Source: JAKACA01 sp049510975
GTDB taxonomy: Bacteria > Actinomycetota > Acidimicrobiia > Acidimicrobiales > Bog-793
Assembly (NCBI GenBank): GCA_049510975.1
Contig: JBEKYM010000025.1
Location: forward strand, 1 to 64,000
Direction: 5' to 3'
Length of the DNA stretch: 64,000 nucleotides
Numbering within the stretch: position 1 is the first letter of the stretch; each line of letters opens with the position of its first letter. Below the pieces are notes generated by a model that was given only the letters and a program-made list of their open reading frames with translations, did no database searches and was not told the origin of the DNA. Made by a program: the position numbers and the translations under genes. Shown one piece after another: positions 14,281-23,147 of this stretch.

Positions 14281-14844
14281 ATGGCCAGGCGCTGGAAGCA
14301 AGGCCTCATTCGGTCGAGTAGTCGCCGCGTTGAGGCAGAGCCGGATGGAGTCACCGCCATGGTGAGGCCGGGTGGTCGGAAGAATGGCGCCCGGCGGGCC
14401 AGTCCACTCGTCTCGTGTCATTTGGCGCGCGAGGCGATCTCGGCGCTGGTCGATGGGGAGGAGCCGCCGATATCCGAGGCCATCACGTCCTCGCACGTCG
14501 CACAGTGCGACGGTTGCCAGGAGTTCCGTGCAGGTGTCGCGTCTCTCACGCGCGAGATGCGGGTCCGTGCCTTTGACCCTGAGCCGGACGGCTCACCAGC
14601 GGTATTGGAGCTGCTCGGCTACCGCGACCCGGTCGTCGTGCCTCGTCACAGGCGTACCCGTGCGCTCCAGAGCCGGGTCTCGCTTGCCCGAGCGTCTCAG
14701 TGGGCTGCTGGCGTGGTACCTCTGGGCGTCGCGGTTCCGGTCCTTGCTCTTGGCGTGTTTGGCCACGTCCATGTCGTGCCTTCCCACGTTCTGACGCCTT
14801 GCACCAGCGGTCTCCACCACGTCCGCATGAAGGTGGCCCGCTAG
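14281..14844 (+). CDS. Zinc-finger anti-sigma-factor-like membrane protein
   Basis: This 187-residue protein has a putative zf-HC2/ZAS domain: SCHLAREAISALVDGEE (Cys46, His47) and HVAQCDGCQEF (His72, Cys76, Cys79), the H-x3-C-x2-C motif of anti-sigma factors, followed by a basic linker and one membrane helix near 138-160 (WAAGVVPLGVAVPVLALGVF). The short outer tail carries HVHVV, a Cys and a His pair. ZAS proteins hold an ECF sigma factor at the membrane until a signal arrives. The nearest sigma gene is the SigC-type one, 3 kb away in the same island, which makes it the likely partner. The ATG at 14281 follows the lipoprotein gene by five bases. Confidence 0.65.
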   Translation: MARRWKQGLIRSSSRRVEAEPDGVTAMVRPGGRKNGARRASPLVSCHLAREAISALVDGEEPPISEAITSSHVAQCDGCQEFRAGVASLTREMRVRAFDPEPDGSPAVLELLGYRDPVVVPRHRRTRALQSRVSLARASQWAAGVVPLGVAVPVLALGVFGHVHVVPSHVLTPCTSGLHHVRMKVAR

Positions 14845-14901
14845 CGGGTCGAGCAGCGGTCATGAGCCGCTCCGCTGATTGGGCTCCGGTGCCCGCCGGG
14901 G

Positions 14902-14940
14902 ACCGGCGAGGCGTGGTTCTCTTCACACGCCTCGTCCGGT
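14902..14940 (+). terminator. Strong hairpin after the metal island
   Basis: ACCGGCGAGGCGTG (14902-14915) pairs with CACGCCTCG-T-CCGGT (14926-14940), a 14-bp stem with a one-base bulge and a 10-base loop. It follows the anti-sigma gene and probably ends the island transcript; no T-run follows, so it may also protect an mRNA end. Confidence 0.5.
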
Positions 14941-15029
14941 ACATTCGCAGGGGTTGTTTTCACGGCCGGGAGAGCCATGAGGTTCGCGGGCTCCCCGTCC
15001 ACTTCCCAGGCTGAGAGCAGGATTCGTTC

Positions 15030-15410
15030 ATGGCATGTCGCATCAGTGAGCTCGTGCTCGGTTGCCGCGACCCTGAGGCCCTGGCGCGGTTTTGGTGCGA
15101 GGTCCTGGACTTCGTGGTGCTCGATCGCGAGGACGACGGCTCGGTGGAGATCGGGCCGCGTGAAGGGTTCGGCGGTCCGCAGCCGACGATCATCCTGAGT
15201 GGTAGGGACGAGCCGGAGCCAGGGAAACCTCGGCTGCACATCGACGTCAACGCCACCGACCGCGATCAGGAGGCCGAGCTCGAACGCCTGCTCCAGCTCG
15301 GTGCTCGCCCGGCCGATATCGGCCAGACCGGGGAGGAGTCGTGGCATGTGCTCGCCGACCCCGAAGGCAACGAGTTCTGCCTGCTCAAGACCCGCCTCGC
15401 CCCACTCTGA
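15030..15410 (+). CDS. VOC-family (glyoxalase-like) protein
   Basis: This 126-residue protein is a single vicinal-oxygen-chelate module pair: ISELVLGCRDPEALARFWCEVLDF (first beta-alpha unit) and PRLHIDVNATD with ESWHVLADPEGNEFCLL (second unit). The last motif, a DPEGN-E strand, is the hallmark of actinobacterial glyoxalase-like proteins of the Glyoxalase_6 type. Members include dioxygenases, resistance proteins and binding proteins; substrate cannot be inferred. Metal-ligand candidates are His78 (RLHID) and Glu near the C-terminus. It stands alone between the hairpin at 14902 and a convergent membrane protein gene. Confidence 0.8.
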   Translation: MACRISELVLGCRDPEALARFWCEVLDFVVLDREDDGSVEIGPREGFGGPQPTIILSGRDEPEPGKPRLHIDVNATDRDQEAELERLLQLGARPADIGQTGEESWHVLADPEGNEFCLLKTRLAPL

Positions 15411-15430
15411 TCTTCATCTCGACGAGGGCG

Positions 15431-16318
15431 CTAGCTGCGTGCCGGCGGGCCGCCGGCGGTCACCTCGTACCAGTAACCGCCGTTCAAATCGAGCGCGTTG
15501 CCATTGGCCTGCCCAGGGGCGGAGTCGCCGACGTAGGTGTAGAGGGGATGACCGTCGTAGACGGCCTGGAGCGAACCGTTGGTGCGCTTGATCGTGCCGA
15601 TCCGGCCCGTAACCCCTGGTCCGGCGACGGGTTGGCCGAGGACGGGCGGCCAATACGCCGCGCAACTCCCGTAGCAGCGCGACATCGTCGCCTCGTCGGG
15701 TGCGAAGTAGTAGAGCGTGAAACCCTTGGCATTGGTGAGCACTGTCGCGCCATGGATCGTCGCCGTCTTCAACTCAGTCCGGCCGCTTGCGGCGGCGACC
15801 GCTGTCGACCCGGCTGTGGCAAGGGCGGTTCCGAGCAGAGCGGCAGCTACGACCGACACTGCTGCGACGGCTCCAGCGCGCGAACGCGCGCCGGGAAGCA
15901 TCCGGCCCACAGAGGAGCGAGCTCCCCGCTGGGCGCCGGCGGCTCGATCCGACGGGACAAGGGCGACGGACACGAGTACGGCGAATGCGGCCACCTCGAT
16001 CGCGCCGGCGGCCACGCCGGCGGTCGTATCTATCTCCTTGAAGTTGAACAGGCCGATCCAGAGGGACAACAGGTAACCGCCGAGCGTGGAGAGCCCGAAC
16101 AGGGCGCCGGAGGCGGCAACGATGCGACTCTTCGTCGCGAGCACCCCCGCGGCGAGCACGAAGGCGGCGATCACCTGGAGGAGGAAGAGCCAACCGATCG
16201 TCGGAATCGTGCGGTAGCCGGTGAGGTAGAGGTCAAGGTGGATCGCTCCGGTGGCAGCAAGCAGGCCAGCACCGGCTACCCGCCCGAGAAGCTGCCAACG
16301 GTTCGTACGGTTGTCCAT
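15431..16318 (-). CDS. Membrane protein with C-terminal COG4315-type secreted repeat domain
   Basis: The 295-residue product starts with four membrane helices (first 125 residues, including AGAGLLAATGAIHLDLYLTGY), a basic cytoplasmic loop and a fifth helix (VAAVSVVAAALLGTALA) that places the C-terminal 110 residues outside. That domain has the COG4315 lipoprotein pattern: LTNAKGFTLYYFAPD, CYGSCAAYWPPV with two cysteines, and later YDGHPLYTYVGD. The function of these domains is unknown; copies often sit beside ECF sigma genes, as here, where a divergent sigma gene follows. The ATG at 16318 has only a weak ribosome site. Confidence 0.7.
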   Translation of the reverse strand: MDNRTNRWQLLGRVAGAGLLAATGAIHLDLYLTGYRTIPTIGWLFLLQVIAAFVLAAGVLATKSRIVAASGALFGLSTLGGYLLSLWIGLFNFKEIDTTAGVAAGAIEVAAFAVLVSVALVPSDRAAGAQRGARSSVGRMLPGARSRAGAVAAVSVVAAALLGTALATAGSTAVAAASGRTELKTATIHGATVLTNAKGFTLYYFAPDEATMSRCYGSCAAYWPPVLGQPVAGPGVTGRIGTIKRTNGSLQAVYDGHPLYTYVGDSAPGQANGNALDLNGGYWYEVTAGGPPARS

Positions 16319-16526
16319 GACAGGGACTACGGCCGAGACCCGTCGAGGGATCACCTCGGCGCCTGACCCTCGGGTTTCTCGGAGACTGACGGAATCGGGC
16401 AGTGCGGCCGCCTTCGTCTCCCAAGGGCCGCGACACGTGTGAGACGCTTTGAGAGGTGCAGCGGCGGCTGTACCCGGCTTCTCCGATTCCGTGTCACACG
16501 GGGTCAGCTCCGTCGTTGGAAAGAGT

Positions 16527-17258
16527 GTGGCCAGCCGACTAGGAGATGAGTTGGACGAGGGCGAGGAAGAGCGGCTCTACCGAGCGCATCAGCCTGCACT
16601 CGACAACGTCGCCCGCTTCAGCGGGACGCCCGCTCCGGACCGCGAGGATGTGACCCAGGACACCTGGCTCCGAGTGCTGCAGCATCGGCGGAGCAATGCA
16701 GGATCATCGCCTGAGGAGCGGGCCTGGTTCCGCTCGATCACGAGGAACCTCGCCCGCGATCGTTGGCGCCGTAACCAGCGCTCTGCCCGTGCTCATCAGC
16801 GACTCGCAAGCCGAGAGGAAGCGGCGTCGAGCACGGGAGGGGCGGACGAAGTGTTCCTCACCCATGTGGAGGGCGAACTGGTCCAGCAGGCATTCGCCAG
16901 GCTGACCGAGCCCCAGCGGCGAGTCCTGCAGCTGCGCGTCATCGAGGGCCTGAGCGCGGCAGAGGTCGGCACAAGGCTCGGAAAGGAACCAGCCGCTGTG
17001 CGGCAGATGCAGTTTCGGGCGGTCGTGGCGCTGCCGTACGAGACCGTTGTGCCCATGACCGTCCCGGCAGTGACGCCTGTATGGGTCGTGGTAATGAGGT
17101 CACACCTCGGAGGGTCGGCGTCGCCGCTGTTCTATGTCGCCGGCACCGACCGCCCAGGAGGTGCAAGGTTCTCGGCGGTGGAGACCGGAGGGGCCTTTGA
17201 AGGGATCGCCCTCAGTCGATTCGGAATCGTGCACACCCTTGTGCTGCCCAGGCATTGA
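16527..17258 (+). CDS. ECF sigma factor with unusual C-terminal extension
   Basis: A sigma-70 region 2 (LDNVARFSGTPAPDREDVTQ, then TWLRVLQH and WFRSITRNLARDRWRR) and region 4 (LTEPQRRVLQLRVIEGLSAA, then EVGTRLGKEPAAVRQMQFRA) are clear, so this is an ECF sigma factor. The start is uncertain: I use GTG 16527 behind GGAAAG; the frame is open from 16449. After region 4 the frame continues for about 75 residues with an unrelated Val/Pro/Gly-rich sequence ending in LVLPRH, whereas most ECF factors end within ten residues of region 4. It is divergent from the COG4315-type protein, its likely target or signalling partner. Confidence 0.75.
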   Translation: MASRLGDELDEGEEERLYRAHQPALDNVARFSGTPAPDREDVTQDTWLRVLQHRRSNAGSSPEERAWFRSITRNLARDRWRRNQRSARAHQRLASREEAASSTGGADEVFLTHVEGELVQQAFARLTEPQRRVLQLRVIEGLSAAEVGTRLGKEPAAVRQMQFRAVVALPYETVVPMTVPAVTPVWVVVMRSHLGGSASPLFYVAGTDRPGGARFSAVETGGAFEGIALSRFGIVHTLVLPRH

Positions 17259-17318
17259 TCTCCCAAGCGTCCCGTCCGCCCAACAAGCGCGGCTGATTCG
17301 CAGCGAGCCAGCGCCGTC

Positions 17319-19763
17319 TTACCCTTCTGACGCAGCCAAGGTCAGATTGACACCGGCGATGTTGTCGTAGGTGCCGACGGCGGCACACGTGGCGCCGGCG
17401 CACGACGCTCCGCTGAGGTTGCTGTAGGTGGCACCACTGGGGTTGGGCGTGGACTCGACCGTCCACTTGCTTCCGTTCCACGCCTCGCCCAAGGTCAGCT
17501 GATCACCCGAACCTCCTTGTTGGTTGCCCACGCTGACGCAAGCTTTTGCTGCGGTGCACGACACCGCGAGGAGCTCGCTCGTCGTAGCGCCACTGGGGTT
17601 GGGCGTCGACTGGATTGCCCAGGTGGTCCCGTTCCACACCTCCGCCAGCGTCAGGGTGTCGCCCGAAGAGGCGAGGTACGAGCCCACAGCGACGCAAGCC
17701 TCCGCTGCCGTGCACGACACCGCCAGAAGCTCGCTCGTCGTGGCGCCACTGGGGTTGGGCGTCGACTGGATTGCCCAGGTGGTCCCGTTCCACACCTCCG
17801 CCAGCGTCAGGGTGTCGCCAGAAGAAGTGAAGTTCGAGCCCACGGCGAGACACGCCTCGGCTGCCGTGCACGAGACCCCGAGGAGCTGGCTCAAGGTGGA
17901 GCTGGACGGGTCTGGCGTGGTCTGGACGGCCCAGCCCGTACCGTTCCACACCTCAGCCAGCGGCACGATGGGACCCGAGCTACTGCTCTCGTACGAGCCG
18001 ACAGCGACGCAGGCGTTCGCTGCCGTGCACGACACCGCGTCGAGTTCGCTGTCAATGGAGCTGGGATCGGGTGTGGGCACGATCGCCCAGGTGGCTCCGT
18101 TCCACACCTCCGCCAGTGTTTGATAGCCAGAGCCGTCGAAATAGATGCCGACCGCCATGCAGGCATCGGCTGCGGTACACGACACCCCAATGAGATCGCT
18201 GGTCGTGGCACCATCGGGGTTGGGCGTGGACTGGATTGCCCATTTGCTCCCGTTCCACACCTCGGCCAAGGTCACGGGAACGAAGTCTTGGTCGTAGCCA
18301 ACGGCCACGCAGGCGCCGGCGGCGCTGCACGACACCGCGTTCAGCACGCTGTCAGCGCTCGGGTCTGGCGGGGACTTGATCGCCCACTTTGTTCCATTCC
18401 AGATCTCCGCCAGCGCCAGACCGTCGGAGCTTTCTCCAACGGCGACACAAGTGTCAGCGGCGGCGCACCAGGTTCCGGCGAGAGTGTAAGTGCCCGGCGT
18501 GGACTTGATCGCCCACGTCGCACCGTTCCACACCTCCGACAGCGGCGCTGATGGATTGCCGGTTGTGTAGTCATACCCGACCGCCACACAGGCGTTGGTA
18601 GCGGTGCAGGACACGTCGTTGAGGTAGCTGTTGTCGGTGGGGCTGGGTGTCGCCTGGATCGACCACGTGGACCCGTTCCAGGCCTCGGCCAGCGTGAGGT
18701 AGATGTCAGATCCGTTCTCGTAGCTGCCGGCAGCCGTACAAGCGTTCGCTGCCGTGCACGACACCCCGAGGAGCCCGCTGAGGCTGTCAGCGACCGGCGG
18801 CGTCGACATGAGGCTCCAGACCGACCCGTTCCACTCCTCCACCAACGCCGAGGCACTCCCACCGAAGCCGACGGCGACGCAAACGTCGGCCGCTGTGCAA
18901 CTGACCGAGGCCAGTTCGTTCGCGCTGCCGGGGTCAGGAGTGGACTGGATCGTCCAGCTGACCCCGTTCCAGAGCTCCGCCAGCGTCAGGTACGGGTGCA
19001 AGCTCATCCCGTAGGTGCCGACGGCGACGCAGGCATCGGCGCCGGTGCACGACACCCCATCGAGTTCGGTGCTCGTCGCGCCGCTCGGGTTGGGGGTGGG
19101 CTGGACCGACCAAGTGGACCCGTTCCAGGCCTCCGCCAAGGTCAAGACTGTCGAAGCGTACGTGTACTCGCCAACGGCCACGCAGGAGTTCGCCGCCGTG
19201 CACGACACAGCGTTGAGCTGACTGCTCGTCGCTCCGATCGGGTTCAGGGCGGGCTGGACTGCCCATTTGCTCCCGTTCCACGCCTCGGCGGTGGTCGCGA
19301 AATTTGAGTCCGGAGCGAATTCGCCGACGGCGATGCAGCTCTTTGCGGTTGCGCAGGACACCCCTGAGAGCTGGTCGAAGAGTGAACCAGGGTTGGGGGT
19401 CTTCTTCACCTTCCACTTTGAACTTGTGGCGGGAGCTCGGCCACTCACGACCGGGCCATGGCCTGAAGCCGGATCACCGACGCCCCGGTCGGCGGGTTCG
19501 TCGGCCCCGAGCGCGGCCGAGAGCCGGCCTTGCGCGGCGCGCGGGACGAGAGAAAGGCTTCGGCCGGAGGCCCGGGCCGAGGTGGCAGCGACAGCGGCGG
19601 TACTGAAGCCAAGGAGATTGCCGCAAACCGCCAGTGTCAGCAGGACGGCGCTCGAGACAGCCGGTGAGACGCGACGGGATAGCTGACTGCTCCGACGGGG
19701 AGCCTTCCCACGCAGCCGGGCGCTGGGGCGGTGAAACTCAGATCTCTTCTCGACGCGCTCCAT
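17319..19763 (-). CDS. Secreted 14-repeat protein (SC-x8-AVG / WNG-x-W repeats)
   Basis: This 814-residue protein has a long basic N-terminus, a membrane/signal segment (SSAVLLTLAVCGNLLGFSTA) and, from about residue 115 on, 14 tandem repeats of 42-52 residues. Each has a core VSCTAAxACVAVG, then LAEVWNGxxWAIQSTPNP. The two Cys of each core can form a disulfide; the WNG-x-W motif resembles the turns of beta-propeller blades, so two seven-bladed propellers are possible. Two adjacent units are almost identical in DNA. Such repeats are frequent in exported actinobacterial proteins without known function. An AGGAGG site lies upstream of the ATG. Confidence 0.75.
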   Translation of the reverse strand: MERVEKRSEFHRPSARLRGKAPRRSSQLSRRVSPAVSSAVLLTLAVCGNLLGFSTAAVAATSARASGRSLSLVPRAAQGRLSAALGADEPADRGVGDPASGHGPVVSGRAPATSSKWKVKKTPNPGSLFDQLSGVSCATAKSCIAVGEFAPDSNFATTAEAWNGSKWAVQPALNPIGATSSQLNAVSCTAANSCVAVGEYTYASTVLTLAEAWNGSTWSVQPTPNPSGATSTELDGVSCTGADACVAVGTYGMSLHPYLTLAELWNGVSWTIQSTPDPGSANELASVSCTAADVCVAVGFGGSASALVEEWNGSVWSLMSTPPVADSLSGLLGVSCTAANACTAAGSYENGSDIYLTLAEAWNGSTWSIQATPSPTDNSYLNDVSCTATNACVAVGYDYTTGNPSAPLSEVWNGATWAIKSTPGTYTLAGTWCAAADTCVAVGESSDGLALAEIWNGTKWAIKSPPDPSADSVLNAVSCSAAGACVAVGYDQDFVPVTLAEVWNGSKWAIQSTPNPDGATTSDLIGVSCTAADACMAVGIYFDGSGYQTLAEVWNGATWAIVPTPDPSSIDSELDAVSCTAANACVAVGSYESSSSGPIVPLAEVWNGTGWAVQTTPDPSSSTLSQLLGVSCTAAEACLAVGSNFTSSGDTLTLAEVWNGTTWAIQSTPNPSGATTSELLAVSCTAAEACVAVGSYLASSGDTLTLAEVWNGTTWAIQSTPNPSGATTSELLAVSCTAAKACVSVGNQQGGSGDQLTLGEAWNGSKWTVESTPNPSGATYSNLSGASCAGATCAAVGTYDNIAGVNLTLAASEG
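17560..17830. repeat. Recent tandem duplication inside the repeat gene
   Basis: About 97 bases at 17572-17668 recur at 17728-17824 (offset 156 bases, 52 codons) with a single difference that I can see. The other repeats of the gene are far more diverged, so this unit was copied recently. Confidence 0.7.
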
Positions 19764-20014
19764 GCCTTGTCCTCCTGTTCCGAGCGCCGCACTCTCGGAA
19801 GGTGAAGCGGAGGGCCTTCGGCCAGCTCAGCGCCTTCCACCGGGAATTGCGTGACATCGGTGTGCCATCGCACGGCACAGGTGGTTCTGCCACCCGTCTC
19901 CCTCGGAGCCAGCGGGTTCACACGGACTACGCCATGCCACCCCATGATCCAGAACTCGTCACGACGATCGCTTGGCGGCTCGCGTACGTCTTCGTCGTGT
20001 TCGCGGTCCCGAGG

Positions 20015-20413
20015 TCAGGGCACCTCTGCCCAGACGAGCCTGATGTGGTCCACCTCGCCAGCCTTCAAAGTGAGGGTCCTGGGGTCGCTGCACGCCCCGC
20101 TGCCCGATCCCTTCGACGCGGAAGGGCCACAGCCGATCACTGTGTACTTGCCGGCAGCCAGGGGAATCCTGAACTGACCGGACGAGCCGACCGGCTGCTT
20201 GAGCGTCAGAGGTACGGAATGGAACTCCACCGTGACCGATCCGGCGGTCGGGTGAAACCCGCCCGGGTACGCCCCGCCTTCGACGCCGAGCTTGCCCAGG
20301 AGAACGGCTTTCGGCCCAGCGGTGGTGGCGGCATGGGCCGGAGCGGCCTGCAGAGCCATCATTGCGATATTGCCGGCGAACAGGGCAAGGACGACTTTCA
20401 CAAAGCGGGACAT
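20015..20413 (-). CDS. Small secreted beta-sandwich protein
   Basis: The 132-residue product carries a Sec signal (MSRFVKVVLALFAGNIAMMA, cleavage after APAHA) and a mature domain of about 100 residues that looks like a carboxypeptidase-regulatory or transthyretin-like sandwich: VTVEFHSVPLTLKQPVGSSG, FRIPLAAGKYTVIGCG and LTLKAGEVDHIRLVW. The F-x-x-P-L-x-x-G-x-Y-x-V motif is typical of such domains, which present peptides or sugars at the surface. One disulfide (Cys in IGCG and GACSD) is likely. The ATG at 20413 has a good GGAGAA ribosome site. An ECF-like promoter lies at 20497-20524. Confidence 0.65.
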   Translation of the reverse strand: MSRFVKVVLALFAGNIAMMALQAAPAHAATTAGPKAVLLGKLGVEGGAYPGGFHPTAGSVTVEFHSVPLTLKQPVGSSGQFRIPLAAGKYTVIGCGPSASKGSGSGACSDPRTLTLKAGEVDHIRLVWAEVP

Positions 20414-20496
20414 TGGTTCTCCATTCCGTGTCGGTGCAACGTCAGAGGGTCGGCTTCGGCGGTGAAGCGCGCACAGGTTGCCGGCTGCCGTTCTTT

Positions 20497-20524
20497 CTGA
20501 CGCCGCAGACATCTTGGCAGTTCC
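20497..20524 (-). promoter_or_regulatory. Candidate ECF promoter of the small secreted protein
   Basis: On the minus strand GGAACT (20524-20519), 16 bases, then CGTCAG (20502-20497). GGAAC with a CGTC -10 box is the common ECF pattern. It is similar to, but not the same as, the pair in the copper island, so a different sigma factor, perhaps that at 16527, could use it. Confidence 0.4.
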
Positions 20525-20760
20525 CCTGGGCAGAACAATTCCGCCGGCCGCAGGTCGAAGCCGCCGCCAGTCACCTTGGAGCTCCGATCAGGTGGCTTCT
20601 CCGAGTCGACGACGTGGACCGGACGGCACATGAGGATGCCGGGAGTCAGCCGTCCCGATCTCGCCTGTTCGGAGGTACCTGTGGCCAGTCGTCTCATTGT
20701 CGCCACCAAGCGGAGGATGAAGGCGGATCCATCCCTCGACGCGAGCGAGCCGGAGGGTGG

Positions 20761-20766
20761 TAGACA
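20761..20766 (+). promoter_or_regulatory. Leaderless -10 box of the VOC gene
   Basis: TAGACA ends six bases before the ATG at 20773 and no ribosome site is present. It fits the leaderless pattern described at 2745. Confidence 0.3.
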
Positions 20767-20772
20767 AAGACC

Positions 20773-21171
20773 ATGCCCGAATTCACCGGCTTTTCGCACA
20801 TCGGACTGACGATCAGCGACGTCGAGCGCAGCAAGGCCTGGTACTCCGACGTGCTCGGTTGGCAGATGCTCATGGAGGGCACCGACGAGCACGGGATCCA
20901 CTTCGCTTTCGGTCTTCTCCCCGGCTCAGTCGGCCTTGGACTCCGCCAGCACCCGGAGGGAAGCGGCGAGGCATTCTCGCCCGAGCGCACCGGATTGGAT
21001 CATGCGTCGTTCGCGGTGGCGTCGAGGGAAGCGCTCGACGAGTGGGCGAGCCACCTCGCCGAGAGGGGTGCGGCATACAGCGAGATCGTCGAGGCTCCGT
21101 ATGGCCACGTGCTGAGCTTCAAGGACCCCGACGGCATCGCCCTCGAGGCGTTCGTGGTCGGCGGCGGCTGA
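20773..21171 (+). CDS. VOC-family (glyoxalase/bleomycin-resistance-like) protein
   Basis: This 132-residue protein has two beta-alpha-beta-beta-beta units: FSHIGLTISDVERSKAWYSD with VLGWQM, and LDHASFAVASREALDEWASHL with HVLSFKDPDGIALE. The first His (residue 8, in SHIGL), the second (LDHASF) and the Glu of ALEAF match the metal-binding positions of the VOC superfamily, so it may be a metal-dependent lyase, isomerase or dioxygenase. The substrate is unknown. It is monocistronic and divergent from the secreted protein at 20413. Confidence 0.85.
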   Translation: MPEFTGFSHIGLTISDVERSKAWYSDVLGWQMLMEGTDEHGIHFAFGLLPGSVGLGLRQHPEGSGEAFSPERTGLDHASFAVASREALDEWASHLAERGAAYSEIVEAPYGHVLSFKDPDGIALEAFVVGGG

Positions 21172-21374
21172 ACGACGAGAGCAACGAGACTCCACACTGC
21201 CTCGTCGTCGCCGACGTGCGGTGCGGCCACCCTCGTCGAACCGGCTCGCTCCCACGTGCTGTCCCTCGATCGGTCATCGGGACATTCGGCGCGGCTCGTC
21301 GAACACGTTGCACGTCACGCTCTCGTATCTCACATTCGAGGTGACGACCGCGACGGACATGGAACCCGTATCGG

Positions 21375-23147
21375 TCAAGCTCGAACGGTCGCCGGCGCTA
21401 CGTCTTCGATCGCCTCGGCGAACTCCGGCTCCTCGGAGTGGACGTAGCGCCGCCCCATCAGGGCTGATGCGACCACGCCGATGGCCGCCGCCAAAGCGGC
21501 AAGGGCGAAGGCCAGGTGCAGGCCATGGGCGAACGGCTGCTCGATGAGCTTGGGGAAGAAGGACCGGCTCGTCACGAAAGCGGCCTGATGGGCGGGCAGG
21601 TGCTGGAGGGCGCCCGTCGGGCCGAGCAGCTCCTGGATCGGGTTGTAGCCGAGGAAGGCGGAGAAGAGGCTGCCGATGGGCGGCTCGTTTGCCACGAGGT
21701 GGGCCGCAGCGGGGTTGATGCCCGCGGCCGTCAGCCCGTTGAACAGGTGGGACGGCAGCTCAGCGGCCAACCCGAGGGTGACGATCGTGAAGAACAGGCC
21801 CATGGACAGCACCGTGGCCGAGTTGAAGAACGTCATGGTCATGCCGGCCCCGCCCCCGCGCTGATCCGGGGGAAGGCTGTTCATAATGGCGGCCTGGTTC
21901 GGAGAGAAGAAGAGGCCCATGCCCATCCCGAACAGGAAGAGCAGCAAGGCGAACCACACGTAGGTGAAGTTCATGGGCAGCAACTCGATCAGTACGAACG
22001 TCAATCCTGACAGCGTCAAGCCAAGACTGGTCAACAGCCTCGAGCCGTAACGGTCCGACAAGCTGCCGGAGAACGGGCCGAGGAAAAAGCCGAGCGTCAG
22101 CGGGATCATATAGATACCTGCCCACAACGGCGTCTGGCTGAAGCTGTAGCCGTGCTGGGGAAGCCAGATCCCCTGGAGCCAGATGACGAGCATGAACTGC
22201 AACCCGCCCCGACCGAGCGCCGCCATCAGTCCGGCGACGTTGCCCATGAGGAACGCACGGATCCGGAACAGCTCCAAGTGGAACATAGGGGCAGGAACCT
22301 TCGTCTCGACCCACACGAACAAGCCGAGAACTGCGATACCCCCGAACACGCCCGCCAGGACCCAAGGGTTCGTCCAGCCCGTGGGATGCCCGCCGTAGGG
22401 AAGAAGTGAGTACACGATGCCGGTGAGTAAGGCGACGAGCCCCACTGCAAAGGTGGCGTTGCCGATCCAGTCGATCTTGGCGGCGACGCGAATGCCGGTG
22501 TCCCGCAGGCGCCGGTAGCCCCAGATCGTGCCCACCAGCCCGAACGGCACCGACACCATGAACACGAGCCGCCACTCGATCGGGGCCAGTACACCGCCGA
22601 GGATGAGACCGAGGAACGAGCCGCTGACCGCGCCCACCCCGTTGATCCCCATGGCCCGGCCGCGCTGGCCGGGCGGGAAGGCGTCGGTGATGATGGCACT
22701 CGAGTTGGCGAACAGTAACGCCCCACCAACTCCTTGGAAGACCCTCAGCACGATGATCCACAGAACACCCGGCACGCCCGTCAGGAAGCTGGCGGACAAG
22801 AGAATGGAGAAGAACGTGAACACGGCGAAGCCCAGGTTGAACATGCGTGCCCGGCCGTAAATGTCGCCGACCCGGCCGAGGCTCACGACCAGGACCGCCG
22901 TCACCAGCAGAAACCCCATCAACACCCATAAGAAGTAGGACACGTTGGCAGGGGCGAGCGGGTTGAGGCGGATGCCCCGGAACATGTCCGGCAGGGAGAT
23001 GAGCAGGATCGACTGGTTGATGGTCACCATCACCACGCCGAGCGTGGCCAGACACAGCGCAGTCCACTTCTGGGGTATCGCCACCGGGAGCACGCTATCG
23101 CCCGTGACCGACCGCAGCGTGCGTTCGGCGGTGCCGGATCTGGCCAC
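21375..23147 (-). CDS. MFS exporter, DHA2 (14-TMS) type
   Basis: A 590-residue transporter of the EmrB/QacA group. It has about 14 membrane helices; the first carries TINQSILLISLPDMF, the position where DHA2 exporters have their conserved acidic/Pro motif, and motif A appears as LGRVGDIYGRARMF. The motif C region follows in GAVSGSFLGLILGGVLAPIEWR. These pumps expel drugs or metabolites with proton exchange. The loop between helices 13 and 14 (about residues 440-500) is longer than usual. The start is a GTG at 23147. It is divergent from an alpha/beta hydrolase gene with a 121-base gap, and no TetR or MarR regulator is adjacent. Confidence 0.88.
   Translation of the reverse strand: MARSGTAERTLRSVTGDSVLPVAIPQKWTALCLATLGVVMVTINQSILLISLPDMFRGIRLNPLAPANVSYFLWVLMGFLLVTAVLVVSLGRVGDIYGRARMFNLGFAVFTFFSILLSASFLTGVPGVLWIIVLRVFQGVGGALLFANSSAIITDAFPPGQRGRAMGINGVGAVSGSFLGLILGGVLAPIEWRLVFMVSVPFGLVGTIWGYRRLRDTGIRVAAKIDWIGNATFAVGLVALLTGIVYSLLPYGGHPTGWTNPWVLAGVFGGIAVLGLFVWVETKVPAPMFHLELFRIRAFLMGNVAGLMAALGRGGLQFMLVIWLQGIWLPQHGYSFSQTPLWAGIYMIPLTLGFFLGPFSGSLSDRYGSRLLTSLGLTLSGLTFVLIELLPMNFTYVWFALLLFLFGMGMGLFFSPNQAAIMNSLPPDQRGGGAGMTMTFFNSATVLSMGLFFTIVTLGLAAELPSHLFNGLTAAGINPAAAHLVANEPPIGSLFSAFLGYNPIQELLGPTGALQHLPAHQAAFVTSRSFFPKLIEQPFAHGLHLAFALAALAAAIGVVASALMGRRYVHSEEPEFAEAIEDVAPATVRA

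Larger units (their letters stand above)
20414..20772. other. Divergent intergenic region of about 360 bases
   Basis: No gene is seen here. It holds the candidate ECF promoter for the minus-strand secreted protein (20497-20524) and the leaderless -10 box of the plus-strand VOC gene (20761-20766). Confidence 0.5.
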
